DNA of 9,461 bases from an uncultured Pseudomonadota bacterium. GTDB taxonomy: Bacteria > Myxococcota_A > UBA796 > GCA-2862545. The notes below the pieces were generated by a model that saw only the letters and a list, made by a program, of their open reading frames with translations, ran no database searches and was not told where the DNA came from. Where the stretch lies: assembly GCA_937891875.1 (NCBI GenBank), contig CALATR010000433.1, forward strand, positions 1 through 9,461. Reading direction: 5' to 3'. This document shows positions 6,918 to 9,461 of this stretch, piece by piece. Each line of letters starts with the position of its first letter. Position 1 is the stretch's first letter. The translations under genes and the position numbers were made by a program.

Positions 6918-7068
6918 CACGGTGTAGGAAGTCTCGAAACCAGCGCCAGCCACCCCCGATCGGAGTGGGCCCCAGAGACCAGCGACCAGAGACCGGCTCG
7001 CCACTCCCTCGGTCGGAGCAACGGCCTGCACTCTCGCGGCACACCCCCGGGCTGGACGCTCCCGACCA

Positions 7069-7611
7069 TCACCCCTCGTCGCAGACCGCCTCCGCACCCA
7101 ACCACTCCAGCTCCTCCGTCACGAACTCGCCCGCCACCACCTGGCCGCCGGGAAGCACCGCCTCCACCTCGAAGCGGCAGCGGTCGAAGCCGTCCTCCGA
7201 GACGATGACCGCTCCGCTGATCGCCCAGGACTCCTCGACCAGCTCGCCGGCGGTGTTCCAGGTGCGCAGGCGGCCGCAGCCCACCGGCACGCCCTCGCCG
7301 GGCGTGCACTCGGGGCCGCCGAGGGTGTGCACGCCGTCCTCGCAGCCGAGGAAGTAGCCGGGCTGGACCCGGAGGAAGAGCTGGGTACCGGCCCGACCCA
7401 GCTCGAGCTCGTCGTCCTCGGACAGCGCGCAGGCGAGGGGACCGGTCTGGTCGGTCAAGGACAGGGCCAGGCCGACGTCGTCCATGACCGAGACCGTGGT
7501 GAGCTCCGCCCCTTCCGCCGCGCCGCAGCACGGCACCCGGACGGGGTCTCCGCTCTCGATGACGATGCAGCCTGGCAGGGCCAGGAGGATGAGTCCGGTC
7601 AGTGCTCGCAT
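7069..7611 (-). CDS. Cys-rich predicted lipoprotein of unknown function
   Basis: The start ATG at 7609-7611 is preceded by a strong GGAGGG at 7615-7620. The product has 180 residues. A short signal peptide (MRALTGLILLALPGC) ends in a lipobox-like LPGC, so signal peptidase II cleavage and lipidation would fall at Cys15. Pro at -2 is less usual than Ala or Ser. The next residue is Ile rather than Asp, so under the E. coli Lol rule it would go to the outer membrane. The mature part has eight further cysteines (28, 29, 61, 90, 102, 112, 145, 177), enough for four disulfides, which suits an extracytoplasmic location. The rest looks beta-rich (RTWNTAGELVEESWAISG, then GAVIVS) and acidic. I do not recognise the family. 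It lies 105 bp downstream of the CoxG-like gene on the same strand, so co-transcription is possible but not required. Confidence 0.85.
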   Translation of the reverse strand: MRALTGLILLALPGCIVIESGDPVRVPCCGAAEGAELTTVSVMDDVGLALSLTDQTGPLACALSEDDELELGRAGTQLFLRVQPGYFLGCEDGVHTLGGPECTPGEGVPVGCGRLRTWNTAGELVEESWAISGAVIVSEDGFDRCRFEVEAVLPGGQVVAGEFVTEELEWLGAEAVCDEG

Positions 7612-7716
7612 GTTCCCTCCGAGTCGTGGCCCACGGACGGATGCGCGTACCGGGTCCTTCGACCGAGGGTGTCATCGGACGTCACGTCGACCGCGGCGTC
7701 CCGACGGAGCTCCCGC

Positions 7717-8595
7717 CTACTTCTTCTTCTTTCCGCCGCCGAACAGCCACTGGAAGAAGACGGCGATGCCGTTGAGCTCCTCCTCCTGCTCGTCCGCTCC
7801 CGCGGTGGCCAGCTCGGTCACCTTCTGGCCCGCCTTCTGGGCCATCTCGGCGGCAGACTCGGCCTTGGCCAGCGCCTCCTCGGCCTTCTTGTAGGCGGCG
7901 TCCGCGCGGCTCTGGGCGGACTCGGCGGCGGCCATGGCGGCGTCGATCTTCGCCATCACCGGGGAGAGGTCTACCTCGCCGCCGGCAGCGGGCGCGGCAG
8001 CAGCGGCATCCTCGGCGGCCTTCTTCGCCGCCTCGGCCTTGGCCTTGGCCTCGTCGGCCGCCTGCTGGGCGGCGGCGGACTCCTGGGCGGCCTCGGCGCT
8101 CTCGGCGTCATCGCCCGAGAACTCCGCCTCGAGCGCCTCCTTCTCCATGCGCGAGCTCGCCTTCTTGGAGAAGCGGGAGAACAGCTGAGCGCCGACCCCC
8201 TGCATCATGCCCTTGCCGAACTGCACGATGCGGCCGACCGGATCGGCCATGCCCACGAACTGCACGTCGGTCGTGCCGTCGTCCTTCGGCACCACCGTGC
8301 CGGTGAGCTCCATCGTCGCCGAGCCCGAGCCGCCGACCTCCTTCCACTTGCCGGAGATCTGCACGCGCTGCGCGGCCTCGTCGACCTCGGTGAGCTGGAG
8401 GTCACCCTTGTAGGTCAGACTGACGGTGCCGACCTTGACCTTCATCCGCGCGACGAAGTTGCGGCCGTCGTCGGAGACCGACTCGAGCTTGGCGCCCGGC
8501 AGGGCCCCGATGGTGTTCTCGATGTTGAGGAGCCAGTTCCACACGAGCTTGGGCGGTGCCTTGACGCTCATGGTCTCTTCGATGTCGATCGCCAC
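7717..8595 (-). CDS. CoxG-like SRPBCC protein with Ala-rich coiled-coil and hydrophobic Lys-capped tail
   Basis: The start GTG at 8593-8595 has GGAGGT immediately upstream. It is preferred to ATG at codon 9 because the first strand of the domain (IDIEETMSV) needs those residues. The product has 292 residues. Residues 1-145 match the CoxG branch of the SRPBCC fold: APPKLVWNWLLNIENTIGALPG, split as APPKLVWNWLL then NIENTIGALPGAK, then RNFVARMKVKVG, LTYKGDLQL and a VGRIVQFGKGMM helix. CoxG proteins assist carbon monoxide dehydrogenase, binding the membrane or quinone, but many homologues lie outside cox operons, and no coxMSL genes are visible here. Residues 162-200 and 209-263 are Ala/Glu/Lys-rich coiled-coil segments. 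The end is a short hydrophobic patch (IAVFFQWLF, 277-285) plus KKKK, a likely peripheral membrane anchor. The tail makes it roughly twice the size of a bare CoxG domain. Its role may be lipid or quinone handling at the inner membrane, which is inference. Confidence 0.88.
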   Translation of the reverse strand: MAIDIEETMSVKAPPKLVWNWLLNIENTIGALPGAKLESVSDDGRNFVARMKVKVGTVSLTYKGDLQLTEVDEAAQRVQISGKWKEVGGSGSATMELTGTVVPKDDGTTDVQFVGMADPVGRIVQFGKGMMQGVGAQLFSRFSKKASSRMEKEALEAEFSGDDAESAEAAQESAAAQQAADEAKAKAEAAKKAAEDAAAAAPAAGGEVDLSPVMAKIDAAMAAAESAQSRADAAYKKAEEALAKAESAAEMAQKAGQKVTELATAGADEQEEELNGIAVFFQWLFGGGKKKK

Positions 8596-8756
8596 GGGAC
8601 CTCCAGATGATGGCGTAGCCTAGCGGATGCGCGGCAGCCGTGACGGTGGACCACACCACGGAATGCAGGGCCGGCCTGTGTCCTGCACCACTGGAGCGGG
8701 TGTGCGCGTGCTCGGCAGCCCGGCGCGGTCTACGCTTCCATGCACGAGGAGGCCCC
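8596..8756. promoter_or_regulatory. Divergent intergenic region between the CoxG-like and DUF1244 genes
   Basis: Both genes must be read outward from this 161-bp gap. On the minus strand TAGGCT (8617-8622) is a possible -10 for the CoxG-like gene. On the plus strand TACGCT (8731-8736) is a possible -10 for the DUF1244 gene. Neither has a convincing -35 at 17 bases. These are suggestions from position and weak consensus only. Confidence 0.3.
8638..8661. promoter_or_regulatory. Nested dyad in the divergent promoter region (possible operator)
   Basis: CCGTG (8638-8642) and CACGG (8657-8661) enclose GTGGACCAC (8646-8654). The two are concentric to within half a base. The dyad overlaps the place where a -35 for the minus-strand CoxG-like gene would fall (about 8640-8645). 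It could be a repressor site or a chance GC-rich symmetry. Confidence 0.3.
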
Positions 8757-9050
8757 ATGTCCGACCCCACACCGCTGCCCGAGCTCCCCGATCCGACCGG
8801 CCAGCTCGATGCCGCCGCCCGCACCGAGATCGAGGCGGCCGCGTTCCGTACCCTGGTCGCCCACTTCCGCGAGCGCACCGACGTGCAGAACATCGACGTC
8901 ATGGAGCTCGCCGGCTTCTGCCGCAACTGCCTGTCCCGCTGGTACGGCAACGCCGCCAAGGAGCACGGCGTGGAGCTGACGAAGGCGCAGAGCCGGGAGA
9001 TCATCTACGGCATGCCCTACGATGTGTGGAAGGAGCGCTACCAGAAGTAG
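8757..9050 (+). CDS. DUF1244 family protein
   Basis: The start ATG 8757 is chosen because GAGGAGG (8746-8752) lies just upstream and the conserved domain begins soon after. The frame stays open upstream to 8640, but that part is unlike the family. The product has 97 residues, the usual size. Recognised family features are AAFRTLVAHFRERTDVQNID (29-47), the AGFCRNCLSRWY block with a Cys55-x-x-Cys58 pair, and the end IIYGMPYDVWKERY. DUF1244 is a small, mostly helical, conserved proteobacterial family whose biochemical role is not established to my knowledge. It is probably cytoplasmic, as there is no signal peptide or membrane segment. It is divergent from the CoxG-like gene and converges on the next gene with only 12 bp between stops. 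The paired cysteines suggest a metal or redox role, which is inference. Confidence 0.9.
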   Translation: MSDPTPLPELPDPTGQLDAAARTEIEAAAFRTLVAHFRERTDVQNIDVMELAGFCRNCLSRWYGNAAKEHGVELTKAQSREIIYGMPYDVWKERYQK

Positions 9051-9062
9051 CGAAGTCCGGGC

Positions 9063-9461
9063 TCAGCAGTCGTTCCAGGTGTCGCCGACGGCGATCCGGC
9101 CCCCGGGATGGGAGCGGTAGAGTGCGGTCGAGGAACAGCCCATCTCACCGACGTAGGTGAGGATGGCGTCGTCGATGTCATCGTTGTTGACATCTCCGAC
9201 CCAGTGCACGACGCAGTGGCGGCCCGGACTGGTCATCAGCTCCTGAGACCCGGCCGTGATCCTGCACTCTGCCCACATGCCGATCACGGGGAGGTAGGGC
9301 TCCGCCTCCAGCGTGAGCGCCCCCATGCGCACCCGCTGGCGGCCGCCGCCGAGGTCCTCCGGATCGGACGGCCTCGGATCCGGCCGCCGCTTGCCGACGA
9401 CGATCCCGGGCACATCGCCGCCGAGGACCGCGTGCGCCGCGCAGGGCAGGCGGTAGCGCCA
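9063..9461 (-). CDS. C-terminal part of a predicted exported protein with an FG-GAP-like calcium loop (5' end outside window)
   Basis: The frame is open from the right edge (WRYRLPCAAHAVLGGD...) and stops at TGA 9063-9065, giving 132 visible residues. A GTG at 9411-9413 could act as a start but has upstream in-frame coding and no good binding site, so I treat the gene as truncated. Near the C-terminus, GDVNNDDIDDAILTYVG carries the DxNxDDxxD pattern of calcium-binding loops in FG-GAP/VCBS-type and dockerin-like repeats. Four cysteines (CAAH, AECR, GRHC, MGCS) and a terminal Cys suggest a disulfide-bonded extracytoplasmic protein. The N-terminus that would show a signal peptide is not available. 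Function is unknown. Confidence 0.7.
   Translation of the reverse strand, partial: WRYRLPCAAHAVLGGDVPGIVVGKRRPDPRPSDPEDLGGGRQRVRMGALTLEAEPYLPVIGMWAECRITAGSQELMTSPGRHCVVHWVGDVNNDDIDDAILTYVGEMGCSSTALYRSHPGGRIAVGDTWNDC

Larger units (their letters stand above)
6773..7006. repeat. Inverted-repeat element with heptamer-containing arms (MITE- or REP-like)
   Basis: The left arm (6773-6820) and right arm (6965-7006) are imperfect reverse complements around a 144-base spacer. Matching blocks are GAGTGGCG (6773-6780) with 6999-7006, a perfect 17-mer (6784-6800) with 6979-6995, and TCTCTGG plus GCCCAC (6808-6820) with 6965-6978. The left arm carries one extra heptamer (6801-6807), and the right arm one extra G. 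No open frame of plausible protein lies inside, and I see no obvious target-site duplication. The element may be a non-autonomous mobile element, a dispersed intergenic repeat or a structured RNA. Confidence 0.7.
6746..7068. other. Non-coding gap between convergent genes
   Basis: This 323-bp gap separates the 3' ends of the plus-strand pair and the minus-strand lipoprotein gene. Its centre (6773-7006) is an inverted-repeat element described separately. Nothing recognisable is seen in 6746-6772 or 7007-7068. Short frames here translate to low-complexity peptides derived from the heptamers and are not genes. The inverted repeat is well placed to act as a bidirectional terminator or messenger-end stabiliser, although it has no poly-T tract. 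Confidence 0.7.

Noticed and set aside
6785..6995. Heptamer repeats as a CRISPR array
   Set aside because: Units are only 7 bases, head to tail without spacers, and the second group is an inverted copy.
6917..7675. A longer minus-strand frame overlapping the lipoprotein gene
   Set aside because: It yields Arg/Pro/Gly-rich sequence and runs into the inverted-repeat element. The shorter frame has a signal peptide, a lipobox and a strong ribosome binding site.
7327..8610. A 427-codon plus-strand frame opposite the lipoprotein and CoxG-like genes
   Set aside because: The translation is Leu/Gly/Arg-rich without recognisable domains. The opposite strand encodes a clear CoxG domain.
8640..8756. 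Upstream extension of the DUF1244 gene to 8640
   Set aside because: The extra 39 codons have no family similarity and lie over the divergent promoter region. ATG 8757 has GAGGAGG directly upstream.

Overview
The window is about 9.5 kb of very GC-rich DNA (roughly 70% by eye) with strong G/C in third codon positions. It carries large Ala/Glu/Lys-rich proteins, a Cys-rich lipoprotein, and a protein with a GDVNNDDIDDA-type calcium loop. This fits a Myxococcota-like or related deltaproteobacterial genome, but that is inferred from style, as no phylogenetic marker is present. No rRNA, tRNA, CRISPR array, transposase or phage gene was found.

Layout. (1) Positions 1-321 hold the 3' end of an unrecognised plus-strand gene. 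(2) Positions 438-6745 hold a two-gene plus-strand unit. A giant gene of 1924 codons is followed by a 178-codon gene whose GTG start overlaps the giant gene's TGA stop, so translation is probably coupled. The giant protein is a mosaic: an acidic disordered N-terminus; a helical stalk with 22-residue periodicity; five annexin-like units, four of them with a GxGT-D-E loop; a hydrophobic hairpin; and a C-terminal helical solenoid marked by repeated LP motifs. (3) Positions 6746-7068 are non-coding between convergent genes. They hold a roughly 230-bp inverted-repeat element with CTGGTCN heptamers in its arms and an extended hairpin in its spacer. (4) Minus-strand genes encode a CoxG-like SRPBCC protein with an Ala-rich coiled-coil tail (7717-8595) and, downstream of it, a Cys-rich lipoprotein (7069-7611). 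(5) Divergent from the CoxG-like gene is a DUF1244 gene (8757-9050). It converges on the 3' part of a minus-strand gene that runs off the right edge (9063-9461).

How the genes may work together. The most interesting part is the giant protein plus its coupled partner. Annexin-like calcium/phospholipid loops, apolipoprotein-like helices and a hydrophobic hairpin in one signal-peptide-less chain point to a membrane-engaging protein. It could be a cargo, effector or scaffold of a contractile injection or other specialised export system, but no secretion genes are visible here, so this is a hypothesis. The small coupled gene is a natural candidate for a chaperone, adaptor or immunity partner. The minus-strand genes look like ordinary accessory or housekeeping content.
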